NCBI GenBank assembly: GCA_030835385.1
Contig: JAURPI010000022.1
Span: 178,207 to 242,206, forward strand
Origin: Alphaproteobacteria bacterium
Lineage (GTDB): Bacteria; Pseudomonadota; Alphaproteobacteria; Rhodospirillales; Rhodospirillaceae
Length of the DNA: 64,000 bases
Reading direction: 5' to 3'
Both the position numbers and the translations under genes were made by a program. The first letter of the stretch is position 1; each line of letters starts with the position of its first letter. The notes under the pieces are model-generated. The model ran no database searches, was not told the DNA's origin, and saw only the letters and a list, made by a program, of their open reading frames with translations. Positions 16,491-25,049 of this stretch are shown in pieces.

Positions 16491-18038
16491 CTATGCTTCT
16501 AGGGGTATGATCTTCTGTCCCAACAAACGCCCAAACGTGAGCGCTGGCGTCACCCCCATCCCATTGGTCAACGCATGACCTGATGTCGCAGCGGCACCGA
16601 TAACTTCACCGGCCGCGTATAGATTTGGTATAGGTGCACCATCAGCGCGAGTAACACGAAGCTGGCCGTCTACACCCAAACCGGCATAAGACATAACGTT
16701 CCAGCCTTGCAGGCAAATAGCATAGTAAGGTGCTTTGCCAAGAGTGACTGGGCGATGCTCGCGTCCCATTTTGTCTGCCGTGCCTTGCGACAGACCATGG
16801 TTATAGTCTGCAATTTCCCGTTCGAGATTATAGGGGTTCACGCCTGCTTTCACGGCGAGTTCGCCAAGTGTTTCGGCTTTTGCAAACATAGGATGATCAA
16901 TAAATGCATCGTCTAGCTCTTCGCGGGACCATCGCGGAAGAAACGGCGGTGCAGAGTCTAAGATTTCTTGGTCAAAGATAGCCCAGTGGCGGCGACCCGG
17001 CTGGAGCCCTAACGTATACTCCCGCTGGGCAACGCTCGGCTCATCTTCCCGAATAAAACGCTTGCCATGAACATTGACGTACACCTCCCATGGCTGGCGC
17101 CGTTCCGGTGCAAGGCTGGCACCAACCAGACGTACGGCAGGGAAACGATCGCTGTCCATAACAGCGCCAAACAAGGTCGCGTATTTGTCGCCTCCACGTA
17201 CATATCCACCAGCACCGAGACCCAATGTAATACCCTGCCCTTGGCTATATGGATAAGCGATGTCACAGAATAGGGGCACGCCATGTAAGTCTTCGAACAT
17301 TCGAGGGTTGGATGCGCAGCCACCGCTGGTCAACAACACATGCTTGCTGCGGTAGCCCATCCGTTCGCCACTATCGTTCTCTGTGACCACGCCTCTAACA
17401 GCGCCGGAGTCATCTTGGATTAGGTCTACCGCACCCGTATCCATCAGCACGGACAAGCGCCCAGTGGCCTTCGCGTCTTCGATCATCGGGTCCATGATGT
17501 TTTGGAACGCCCGAGCACCGTCTTTATGCCATTGATACCGGCGGGTTGTGAAAGGTTCGTGCCCACCTCCCGTAACAGGATGATTGTCACCAACCGTGTA
17601 GCCCCGTGCGGCAAACCAGTTCAAGGTATCGGCGGCATGGTCGACCAACAGACGCGTCAGCAGAGGATCAGATGTGTTGCGGGTAATGCGCATTACGTCT
17701 TCATAATGGGCGTCTGCAGAATCCTTAATTCCAAGCTTCTTCTGCCAGACGGTTCCTGCTGCTGCGACTTGCCCCGTAGAACGGTCCATCGTCCCGCCAA
17801 GTTGTGGCGCTCTATCGACAATAAGAACACGGGCGCCTCGTTCGGTCGCGAATAATGCTGCTGGCATCCCTGCCGTGCCGCCGCCAACAATGATCAAGTC
17901 CCATTCAGCGCTTTGCGCGACTGCTTTCCGCACGCCCAATGCTTGCGTACTAAGAGCCACGGTTGCCGCCGACCCAGCCAGGAATGCCCTCTTAGAAAGA
18001 GATCTGTTTATTAGGGGTAGCTTAATTTGACCTGGCAT
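16491..18038 (-). CDS. FAD-binding dehydrogenase (fumarate reductase/ketosteroid dehydrogenase-like), exported
   Basis: 515 aa from ATG 18038, which has GGAG 8 nt upstream (another ATG at 18056 does not). A Tat-like signal (SLSKRAFLAGSAATVA) is followed by DLIIVGGGTAGMPAALFATERGARVLIVDRAPQLGGT, a Rossmann FAD site, and a C-terminal GEVIGAAATSGHALTNGMGVTPALTFGR that closes it. This is the FAD_binding_2 group, including fumarate reductase, urocanate reductase and 3-ketosteroid-delta1-dehydrogenase. Substrate unknown; the neighbouring SnoaL-like genes fit a cyclic-substrate pathway. Confidence 0.85.
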   Translation of the reverse strand: MPGQIKLPLINRSLSKRAFLAGSAATVALSTQALGVRKAVAQSAEWDLIIVGGGTAGMPAALFATERGARVLIVDRAPQLGGTMDRSTGQVAAAGTVWQKKLGIKDSADAHYEDVMRITRNTSDPLLTRLLVDHAADTLNWFAARGYTVGDNHPVTGGGHEPFTTRRYQWHKDGARAFQNIMDPMIEDAKATGRLSVLMDTGAVDLIQDDSGAVRGVVTENDSGERMGYRSKHVLLTSGGCASNPRMFEDLHGVPLFCDIAYPYSQGQGITLGLGAGGYVRGGDKYATLFGAVMDSDRFPAVRLVGASLAPERRQPWEVYVNVHGKRFIREDEPSVAQREYTLGLQPGRRHWAIFDQEILDSAPPFLPRWSREELDDAFIDHPMFAKAETLGELAVKAGVNPYNLEREIADYNHGLSQGTADKMGREHRPVTLGKAPYYAICLQGWNVMSYAGLGVDGQLRVTRADGAPIPNLYAAGEVIGAAATSGHALTNGMGVTPALTFGRLLGQKIIPLEA

Positions 18039-18120
18039 TTCTGATCTCCGTATCAAGAATTTGAATTTGGGTTCATCACTTTGAATGAGTTCGCATCATC
18101 ATTTTTGCGGATCGCCAACG

Positions 18121-18618
18121 TTATTCATCAGGCATCAAAGCAAGCCCGTCCGGACTAGGTGTATCGATGTCTCTAAAAATGCGCCACGCGCCGTTATCCT
18201 TGCGCAGCACAATGAGATAATTGCCTGGGTCTTCGATTCCTTTGGCTTCGTCAACAACAAGAAAACGCCCAATCATTGTGGCCATGCCCCCAGACACACG
18301 TAATTCAGTCAGCGTGCCATACTGTTCCCGGCTCGACCCAGCATCATAGTTTTCCAAGTAAAAGGCGCGCGCACCGTCGTGCCCTTTAATGATGGCCCGG
18401 TCCCTGGTCATGATCCAAACGTCGGGGTGATGAAGCTCAATAACGCCATCAATGTCTGCCGCTTCGCGGCGTTCGCCCCATTGGGTGAGCAGGGTCAGTA
18501 TCGCGTCGATTTCAGCTTGAGGGCCCTCGAACAAAGGCGCGCCTTGTGCCGAGACAACCCCACCCGGTGTGCAAGACATGCACAATCCTATGAGTAGAAC
18601 TTGTAGTTTTGATTTCAT
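18121..18618 (-). CDS. Exported SnoaL/NTF2-like protein
   Basis: 165 aa with a signal peptide (cleavage near VSA/QG, residues 24-25). The mature part has the NTF2-like order: a first helix (EIDAILTLLTQWGERREAADID), GVIELHHPDVWIM, KGHDGARAFYLENY and a final sheet (NYLIVLRKDNGAWRIFRDIDTPSP). It is a second member of this fold in the cluster, but periplasmic, unlike the one at 15254. ATG 18618 follows AGGAA. Confidence 0.8.
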   Translation of the reverse strand: MKSKLQVLLIGLCMSCTPGGVVSAQGAPLFEGPQAEIDAILTLLTQWGERREAADIDGVIELHHPDVWIMTRDRAIIKGHDGARAFYLENYDAGSSREQYGTLTELRVSGGMATMIGRFLVVDEAKGIEDPGNYLIVLRKDNGAWRIFRDIDTPSPDGLALMPDE

Positions 18619-18646
18619 TGAGCGTTCCTTTTGGTAGGCATGGCCC

Positions 18647-19309
18647 TTACCAGGGCTTCATCACTGATAAAATTACTATCCCTGCAATGAACACCCAAAG
18701 CAGAATGAGAATTCCGGTGCCCCAGGTATAGATCCACCAAATCTCTTTTTCTTTCTCAGGCGTCGAGCCATTGCTGTCGATGTCACGCCACACACGGAAG
18801 AACTCGATGATGGATAGTCGAATGCCGACGCCACTTGCCATTACACAGCCAAATAAAAACAGCTTCCCAGCGAGCCACCCTTGTAAGCTTATTGCACCAA
18901 GCGCGGTGGCAACACCTATGCCTATGAGGACCGTGAGCAAGATGTAGCGAATAGACCGGTCTATCAGAGCTAATGTCTGTCCCCCGGCACCATGTCGGAC
19001 GCGGTGTATGATTTCAACGAATGCGAGCCATGCAACGCCGACGGTGCCCGCAACCCAAGCCAGTGTTGTGCCCCCTGGAATATATCCCAGCAAGGCGGCG
19101 AGCACGGTACCGAGCCCAGCCTGAAGTACGAGGGCGTAGCGAACATGCTGATCGACATCCATGACATGCTCCATCAGCTTTTTTCGCTCTGGAAACGGCA
19201 TGGATGATGCCCGGCAGACATAACGGTATTCGCTGTTGATGACGAACTCAGACCCGAGCCAATACCCCAGCACAGCGATATGAAATACGAGGAGAACTTC
19301 AATTAACAT
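18647..19309 (-). CDS. Hypothetical multi-pass membrane protein
   Basis: 220 aa with about five transmembrane helices (residues ~2-22, 58-76, 80-100, 118-140, 195-217) and a cytosolic or periplasmic loop rich in charged residues (RVWRDIDSNGSTPEKEKEI). I do not recognise the family. Several conserved-looking His residues lie in or near the helices (HIAVLGYW, EHVMDVDQHVRYAL, EIIHRVRHG), which would suit haem binding and a quinone-linked electron exit for the neighbouring flavoproteins, but this is inference. ATG follows AAGGAG. Confidence 0.7.
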   Translation of the reverse strand: MLIEVLLVFHIAVLGYWLGSEFVINSEYRYVCRASSMPFPERKKLMEHVMDVDQHVRYALVLQAGLGTVLAALLGYIPGGTTLAWVAGTVGVAWLAFVEIIHRVRHGAGGQTLALIDRSIRYILLTVLIGIGVATALGAISLQGWLAGKLFLFGCVMASGVGIRLSIIEFFRVWRDIDSNGSTPEKEKEIWWIYTWGTGILILLWVFIAGIVILSVMKPW

Positions 19310-19318
19310 ACTAACTCC

Positions 19319-19531
19319 TTAAGAATCGGCTCGTTTGAATAGGGATGCCAAACACACCTTGATAATGCCGGGCTTAAGAAAGAGCCTAGCCATGAGAAAT
19401 ACCTCGCGTGGCTTCAGCGTGACATCACATTGAAGCGTTGAAGCCATACCCGTCAGTTTGATTTTGCCGTCTTCGACACACGATGACTCTATATCGACAG
19501 CAAGGGTGATGGCTGGGGTGGATACACGCAT
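19319..19531 (-). CDS. Small hypothetical protein, coupled to the upstream flavoprotein
   Basis: 70 aa from ATG 19531, two bases after the stop of the flavoprotein gene, so translation is likely coupled. It is a small beta-rich protein (TPAITLAVDIESSC, KIKLTGMASTLQCDVTLKP) with a C-terminal amphipathic helix. No family recognised. An upstream in-frame start at 19546 would overlap the preceding gene. Confidence 0.55.
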   Translation of the reverse strand: MRVSTPAITLAVDIESSCVEDGKIKLTGMASTLQCDVTLKPREVFLMARLFLKPGIIKVCLASLFKRADS

Positions 19532-19533
19532 GG

Positions 19534-21042
19534 TTAATCCGCCCACGCGGAAAGACCAACGGCGTTTCGCCCGGCTGCCCGCCCAGAAATCATCGCTTCG
19601 GTAAGATAGCTGCCATTCTGATAGAGGTCAGAAATCATTGATCCAAGTTCACCCGCTTCGTAGAGGCGAGGAATACACTTGCCGTCATGCCCAAGCACTT
19701 CAGATTCAATTGTTCGCTTGGCGCCACCGCTTGTGCAAACGATGGTTGGCACCACTTCAATGGCATAAAACGGCCCTTGGGAGATGGCCGATAAGGTTGC
19801 TGGCGTACGCCCAAATTGCTCGTCTATCCCTGCCGTTGAAGCGCTATTGAATTGATTAACGGTCTCAAGAACCGAAGCAGGCTTCCGGTCAATTTTCTCT
19901 GCTAGTTCTTCAATGGTCTCTGCTGAAGAAATCCATCCCTTGTCAACTTCCGGTTGGTTGTCGTCAGCCCATCGGTAGCGGTTTACCACTGTGGTCCAAC
20001 TCATGAATTTTGTCACAAGGCACATATTTTGACGCGTCACGTCATCAAATATCATGTGGACAGGCTGCGCTAAATGAAGCGGCACATCTGCCCACGTACC
20101 GTGATGTCTGAACTTGTAATGGGTTTGGTGAAGATGCTCTGTCTCGTTATAAAACCGCTGATCGTCAGCAGCGATGTCTATCCAACTAAATGCGGTGAAG
20201 AGCGTGTTTCTTAGAAAACCGCCCTCAAAATCCGGAACCTTGAAACCGGGCCAAATCCCTCCACTCTGCCCCCGATTACGCATGTGCCACATATCCGCAC
20301 CCGCTTTTTGCAGAACCTTAATACCGTCACCGGTATTGCCGGGCGTCCCTAACGGATATGCATTCGTAAAGCCGTAGTAGTTGCGCTGCATATCGAGGTT
20401 GTTCTCATATCCACCACACGCGAGAATGACTCCACGCCGTGCTTTAATGGCTTGCCGAGCCCCTTCAGGTCCGCACACCACGCCCAACACCTCTAATGTG
20501 TCTGGGTCTTGAACTAGATCTACGAGTGGCATTTCGAACTTGAACCTTGGTTTGCGGTTCTCTGCGCACCCTTTCATGGTCAACCAAACCCCGCTTGGGG
20601 TTGGCAGGATAGTTGATTGGTGCGTTACCGCTTCGCTTGCCCCAAACTCTGGAAACTCAAGAACGGCATCGCCATCGCTCCAACCACTTCCGACTGAATA
20701 TTTCAGACCCGCTTCATCAGCGCGCTCCATGATCCAGGGTTCAAGATCAGCCATGCGCTCAGCCCACCCTTGAAGCATGTCTTCGGGAACAGGGTTGGCA
20801 GCACTCATGGCGCGTTGATAGGCAGCGAGGGCTTCAGGATTTTTACCGACGAGGAGAGACTGACCTGAAACGCGCGCGTTGCCGCCCGCCATATCTTCAG
20901 ACATTTTTTCAATAACCAGAACGTCGGCGTTAGAATCAGCCTCACGGGCTTCAATGGCTGCGCAAGCCCCGGCCATTCCATACCCGACAATGATTACATC
21001 TGCTTCATCGTCCCAATTTGAGATGCTGCTCGGGCTAGCCAC
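19534..21042 (-). CDS. FAD-binding dehydrogenase, cytoplasmic paralogue
   Basis: 502 aa with no signal peptide. It starts at GTG 21042, with GAGGAA upstream. FAD site DVIIVGYGMAGACAAIEAREADSNADVLVIEKMSED, then NARVSGQSLL, and the C-terminal FAD cap YEAGELGSMISDLYQNGSYLTEAMISGRAAGRNAV. It is closely similar along its length to the exported protein encoded next to it (21138), sharing for example NLDMQRNYYG, KAGADMWHMR and the IVCTSGGAKR segment, so the two arose by duplication. FAD_binding_2 group; substrate unknown. Confidence 0.87.
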   Translation of the reverse strand: MASPSSISNWDDEADVIIVGYGMAGACAAIEAREADSNADVLVIEKMSEDMAGGNARVSGQSLLVGKNPEALAAYQRAMSAANPVPEDMLQGWAERMADLEPWIMERADEAGLKYSVGSGWSDGDAVLEFPEFGASEAVTHQSTILPTPSGVWLTMKGCAENRKPRFKFEMPLVDLVQDPDTLEVLGVVCGPEGARQAIKARRGVILACGGYENNLDMQRNYYGFTNAYPLGTPGNTGDGIKVLQKAGADMWHMRNRGQSGGIWPGFKVPDFEGGFLRNTLFTAFSWIDIAADDQRFYNETEHLHQTHYKFRHHGTWADVPLHLAQPVHMIFDDVTRQNMCLVTKFMSWTTVVNRYRWADDNQPEVDKGWISSAETIEELAEKIDRKPASVLETVNQFNSASTAGIDEQFGRTPATLSAISQGPFYAIEVVPTIVCTSGGAKRTIESEVLGHDGKCIPRLYEAGELGSMISDLYQNGSYLTEAMISGRAAGRNAVGLSAWAD

Positions 21043-21137
21043 TATCTATTCCTCACTGAAGGTGTCTCGACAGAAAAAAGTCCGCTAGGACCTATGGCTG
21101 GCCCTAGCGGTTACGCGGCAAGTTCCAAGTTTTTCGA

Positions 21138-22724
21138 TTAAGCGCGCAGGACGGCGTTACGGCCCGCCGTACGGCCCGTAATCATGGCTTCCGTAAGGTA
21201 AGCCCCGTTCTGATAGAGATGCGAAATGAACGAGCCTAAGTTACCGGCCTCATAAAGACCGGGGATTGGCTTACCATCATAATCCAGCACTTCAGAGTCT
21301 TTGTTCCTCTTCGCGCCACCCGATGTGCAAACGACACCACCCACGATTTTGACGGCATAGAACGGCCCATTCTCGATTGGGCTTAAGGTGTCAGGGTGGC
21401 GGCCGAAGGCCTCATCCTTACCAGCGCGACACGCTTCGTTGTATTCATCAACCGTACGGATGATCTGATCCGCGTTGCGACCCATTTTGAAGGCCAAGCC
21501 TGCCAAAGTATCCGCTTTAAGGACCCAACCTTTTTCGACCTCAGCACTGTTATCTTCGCTCCAATCATACCGGTGAACAGCGGCATTCCAGGTCATCCAC
21601 TTCATCATCAGACAAAAGTTCTTACAAACAGTTTCATCGAAAATCATGTGAACCGGCTGGACTTGAAAAAACTCCGTATCGAAATAGTGACCGTGTCTCT
21701 TTTCCTTGTGGTGCGTCGCAGAATAGCGTTCTGTCTCGTCGTAGAACCGGCGGTCGTCCGCAGCTACATCGATCCAGCTGTGATAGTCCGTCTGCTCCCG
21801 GCTCTGAAAGTCCCGCATGAACACGGTGTCGAACTCCGGCACTTTAATGGCGGGCCAAATGCCGCCACTCTGAACCCGTGCCCGCATGTGCCAAAGATCA
21901 GCGCCTGCTTTCTGCACCATGCGGATACCGTCGCCCGTATTGTACGGCGTCCCAAAAGGATAGACGTCATGACCAAAGTAGTTGCGCTGCATGTCCATAT
22001 TGTTTTCAAAGCCGCCAACCGCCATGACGACGCCGCCCAGGGCCCGCACCGCAATGCGTTTTCCACCCTGCTCAACGATCACGCCAAAAACCTCGCCGGA
22101 TTCACAATCTTGCACCAACTCGACCGCAGGACTTTCGTACCAAACCGTCACCGGGCGTTTATCGATGTTCTTTTTAAACGCCTCCCAAAGGCCACCGGGA
22201 CGGGGCAAAATCGTAGCACTTAAGACCGCCTCTTCCGCACCGTACTCAGGCATCTCCCTCGTCCCGGCACTAGTCACGTATTCCTGGCGAGCTTCTTTCG
22301 CTCGGTCTTTGATCCAGGGCTCTAGCTCCAATAGCCGGTCTGCCCAGAACTCCAATAACTCTTCGGGAATGGGATTAGGCTCTCCCATTTTTCGCTGGTA
22401 ATGCATCAGTGCCTGTTTGTTGGGCTTCGGTCTCCATAGCGATTGTCCAGACGCCCTAGAGTTGCCACCGGCGTGCTCTTCCGGTGCCTTTTCGAGAATG
22501 AGAATTTTTGCATCCGGCTTAGCGTCAAGCGCTTCGATGGCAGCAGAGCAGCCCGCGAGACCAAAACCAGCGATGACAACATCGAATTCTGTGTCCCAGG
22601 TCACTGACCCAGGACTGGCCGCCTCGGCGGTTCCAACAGCGGTTCCAGCGGCAGCTGCCGCTGCCGTTCCGACAAGCAGTGACCGGCGATTAACATGAGA
22701 TTTTTGGGTATCTGTGGCGTCCAT
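21138..22724 (-). CDS. FAD-binding dehydrogenase, Tat-exported paralogue
   Basis: 528 aa from ATG 22724 (GGGAGGT upstream; the frame is open further to 22796 but without a ribosome site). Tat signal HVNRRSLLVGTAAAAAA, then FDVVIAGFGLAGCSAAIEALDAKPDAKILILEKAPEEHAGGNSRASGQSL and the same C-terminal cap as its cytoplasmic neighbour. The pair would act on the same kind of substrate on the two sides of the membrane. Divergent from the LysR gene at 22838, which probably controls the cluster. Confidence 0.88.
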   Translation of the reverse strand: MDATDTQKSHVNRRSLLVGTAAAAAAGTAVGTAEAASPGSVTWDTEFDVVIAGFGLAGCSAAIEALDAKPDAKILILEKAPEEHAGGNSRASGQSLWRPKPNKQALMHYQRKMGEPNPIPEELLEFWADRLLELEPWIKDRAKEARQEYVTSAGTREMPEYGAEEAVLSATILPRPGGLWEAFKKNIDKRPVTVWYESPAVELVQDCESGEVFGVIVEQGGKRIAVRALGGVVMAVGGFENNMDMQRNYFGHDVYPFGTPYNTGDGIRMVQKAGADLWHMRARVQSGGIWPAIKVPEFDTVFMRDFQSREQTDYHSWIDVAADDRRFYDETERYSATHHKEKRHGHYFDTEFFQVQPVHMIFDETVCKNFCLMMKWMTWNAAVHRYDWSEDNSAEVEKGWVLKADTLAGLAFKMGRNADQIIRTVDEYNEACRAGKDEAFGRHPDTLSPIENGPFYAVKIVGGVVCTSGGAKRNKDSEVLDYDGKPIPGLYEAGNLGSFISHLYQNGAYLTEAMITGRTAGRNAVLRA

Positions 22725-22837
22725 GGCTTTACCTCCCAGCGTAATAATCCCTGAAGAAGAGATAGAATTGCTTAGTTCAACCAAGGATTCGAACAAATAA
22801 CTCTATTAATTCACTATAATTAGTTGTGAAATAAGAT

Positions 22838-23758
22838 ATGGAATTTCGTCAGGTTCGCCACTTTCTGGGTGTCGTCGATAAGGGGAGCTTTTCAGGTGCC
22901 GCTTTAGCGCTGGGGCTTACTCAACAGACACTAAGCAAAAGCATTGCAAATCTTGAAGATCAATTGGGTGTCCGGCTGTTTGACCGAGACACGCGAAACT
23001 GTGACCTCACAAGCCATGGTGAATTACTGCTCCAGTATGCAAAGAACATCGATGCAGAAGAACGGCAATTTCAGCGTCACTTAGACGACGTTATCGGAGT
23101 TAAGTCCGGCCATTTAAGAATTGGCGCTGGCCCAACTCCAGGGGTGCATATCATCCCAGAAGCTGTGACTCGTTTGAAAGAAAAACGTAAGAATTTGAGA
23201 GTCACTGTGATTGAGGGGATGGCAGTAAACCTTTTACCCAGGCTACTAAGGGGAGAACTCGACATCGTTGTTGGCGTCATCCCAAACCCAATCGAAGACA
23301 CATTGGTTCACACAGAATTCCTATATGATGAGAACTTATGTTTGCTTGCGTCTGCGCAACATCCATTGGGGTCTAAAAAAAAAGTAACTCTAAAAGAGAC
23401 CCTAGACTTTCCCTGGCTCGTGGGCTGGACGGCAGGTGGAATTGATCAGGCGGTTAGTGACTCGTTTGAAGAGTATGGGCTGTCACCACCATTGCCAAAA
23501 ATCGAAACTGATTCATTCACCTGCGTGCGCTCTATGTTGAAGACAACAAACTATCTAGCGATTCTTCCGGAGCGACTCTTTGAGATGGAGGTTCAGTCAG
23601 GGGTGTTAAAAGCGCTCCCTCTCAAAGCCAAGCTACAACGCTGGAAGCGACCGATGGCGATCTGTTACCGGCGCAACAGCACAAGATCACCAGCAGCTAT
23701 GGCCTGTATTGAGGAAATTGAGCGCGTGACAAAAGACCTAGTTTCCGACGACGAATAA
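22838..23758 (+). CDS. LysR-family transcriptional regulator
   Basis: 306 aa. N-terminal winged HTH (FRQVRHFLGVVDKGSFSGAALALGLTQQTLSKSIANLEDQLGVRLFDRDT) and a C-terminal periplasmic-binding-like effector domain (residues ~90-300). It is divergent from the leftward flavoprotein cluster with 113 bp between starts, the classic LysR arrangement, so it probably activates that cluster in response to its substrate. The intergenic ATTCACTATAATTAG contains a dyad-like AT motif but I cannot name a precise operator. Confidence 0.93.
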   Translation: MEFRQVRHFLGVVDKGSFSGAALALGLTQQTLSKSIANLEDQLGVRLFDRDTRNCDLTSHGELLLQYAKNIDAEERQFQRHLDDVIGVKSGHLRIGAGPTPGVHIIPEAVTRLKEKRKNLRVTVIEGMAVNLLPRLLRGELDIVVGVIPNPIEDTLVHTEFLYDENLCLLASAQHPLGSKKKVTLKETLDFPWLVGWTAGGIDQAVSDSFEEYGLSPPLPKIETDSFTCVRSMLKTTNYLAILPERLFEMEVQSGVLKALPLKAKLQRWKRPMAICYRRNSTRSPAAMACIEEIERVTKDLVSDDE

Positions 23759-24112
23759 CCTTTAGGCTAGAGTCGAACTTTTGCAAGACTGAGGCCGAGT
23801 GGGGATGTCACGTGGGGTTTTGCTGTGTTCCATAAGCGCGTGACAGTTGGGCAAGCGCTGGGCGAGTAGCGAAACTTATGAAGCCATCAATATTAGACCG
23901 AGTTTCGAATAAAAATATTGCAGGAGATAACCTAAGAAAACGTGCTTTTTCTTAGGTTATCGCTAAGAGCCGCAGTAACACTACGCTATTTGACTAGCGT
24001 GTAAATCGCGGTTTCTAGAAACCTAACAAAATGTTTGAAATCAATTGATCAAGTTAGGTTTTAATAGCCCAGTTATTAAATGAACTGGATCACTATTAAG
24101 TGCCGAAAGTTA
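23759..24112. other. Gene-free interval with two inverted repeats
   Basis: No gene seen. It carries the 15-bp hairpin at 23926-23961 and a looser stem, AAACCTAAC (24019-24027) with GTTAGGTTT (24053-24061). Neither is followed by a good T-run. The convergent gene from the right ends at 24113. Confidence 0.6.
23926..23961. repeat. Perfect 15-bp hairpin, member of a repeat pair
   Basis: GATAACCTAAGAAAA (23926-23940) pairs perfectly with 23947-23961 across a 6-base loop. The 21 bases at 23927-23947 recur exactly, inverted, at 33168-33188. There is no T-run, so a terminator is less likely than a palindromic repeat or recombination site. Confidence 0.75.
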
Positions 24113-25003
24113 CTAAAATCTTCCTTGCTCTATAGTAACAGAAATCACTTCCTCATTCAGCGTATCAAAATTACAGCCATATCTATGTTGGCTAAATGTG
24201 CCAAAAGCATTTTGCAATTTCAAAGAGTCTCCAAGGTACATAACCGTCCCCTGGTCCTCGTCCACCCACGCGAACCTCGTAAACTTTGAATCTAAAAAGC
24301 CGTCAGTCCACTCGTATTCATATTTTGCCTGCGCCTCAATGCGAGGCTGGCACCGGACCGTTGCACTGCCTATATAGCGTTTTGACCAGCACAGGACATC
24401 CGCACGACACAGCTCTTCTTTTTCTCTTTCCAATCGTTCTGCTTCAGCTTGCTGGGCCGCTATTTCGGCGGGTGAGAGAGTAGAAACTTCATCTGCTTCC
24501 TCACTGCCAGAAAACAACCAAGAAACGAATAGCCATAGCGCCACAATTGTACTGATGATGATAACAAAGCCGAGAATGAGCTCAAGTTTTGAATCCTGTT
24601 TAGCGTGTTCCAATGGAAACGGCAGGTCTATATCAATCTCTGTCTCTTCAAACTCGTCAAAACAATCATCGATTTTTGCGGAGTTAAAGAAGCCAAGGTA
24701 GTCCCCATCTCCATAGACGACGACTGGCAACTGATGAGGAAGCGTCTTAGATACTTTTTCTTTAAACCAGTTCCGGCAGTGATCATAAACTTCCGGACAA
24801 CTTAAAAAGTCAATTTGCCGAAGTTCTTTAGCTTGAACTTCTTCGGCAATCGTCTCGCACAGGTCATAGAGTGCCCGCATGTTTCCGGCGCCACCTTGAC
24901 CATCGCCTTCCTCATCTTTCGCATCGTAAACAAGAATAACAAACCCTTCCTTGTTCTCGAGCAACTCACTTGCATCTTCGGTTGATACAATATTTTTCAT
25001 CAT
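24113..25003 (-). CDS. Hypothetical membrane protein with thioredoxin-like N-terminal half
   Basis: 296 aa. Residues ~1-115 look like a thioredoxin-type alpha/beta domain without CxxC (GFVILVYDAKDEEGDGQGG, LPVVVYGDGDYLGFFNS), then one transmembrane helix (LILGFVIIISTIVALWLFVSWLF, ~143-165), a short Glu/Ala coiled segment and a C-terminal beta-rich domain with three Cys (CRADVLCWSKRY, VRCQP, YGCNF). Family not recognised. Followed closely upstream by the exported protein gene at 25050, same strand, probably one operon. Confidence 0.7.
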   Translation of the reverse strand: MMKNIVSTEDASELLENKEGFVILVYDAKDEEGDGQGGAGNMRALYDLCETIAEEVQAKELRQIDFLSCPEVYDHCRNWFKEKVSKTLPHQLPVVVYGDGDYLGFFNSAKIDDCFDEFEETEIDIDLPFPLEHAKQDSKLELILGFVIIISTIVALWLFVSWLFSGSEEADEVSTLSPAEIAAQQAEAERLEREKEELCRADVLCWSKRYIGSATVRCQPRIEAQAKYEYEWTDGFLDSKFTRFAWVDEDQGTVMYLGDSLKLQNAFGTFSQHRYGCNFDTLNEEVISVTIEQGRF

Positions 25004-25049
25004 ACGTTCCCTTCATGTGAGAATGATCTGGTGACCCCGTTTTTAGAAT

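Noticed and set aside
21396..22223. A 275-codon frame on the + strand
   Set aside because: It lies wholly inside the strong flavoprotein gene on the other strand and has no family features; it follows from the coding bias of that gene.
23926..23961. A rho-independent terminator for the LysR gene
   Set aside because: There is no T-run on either strand and it sits 168 bp past the stop; a repeat family is more likely, with a second copy at 33168.
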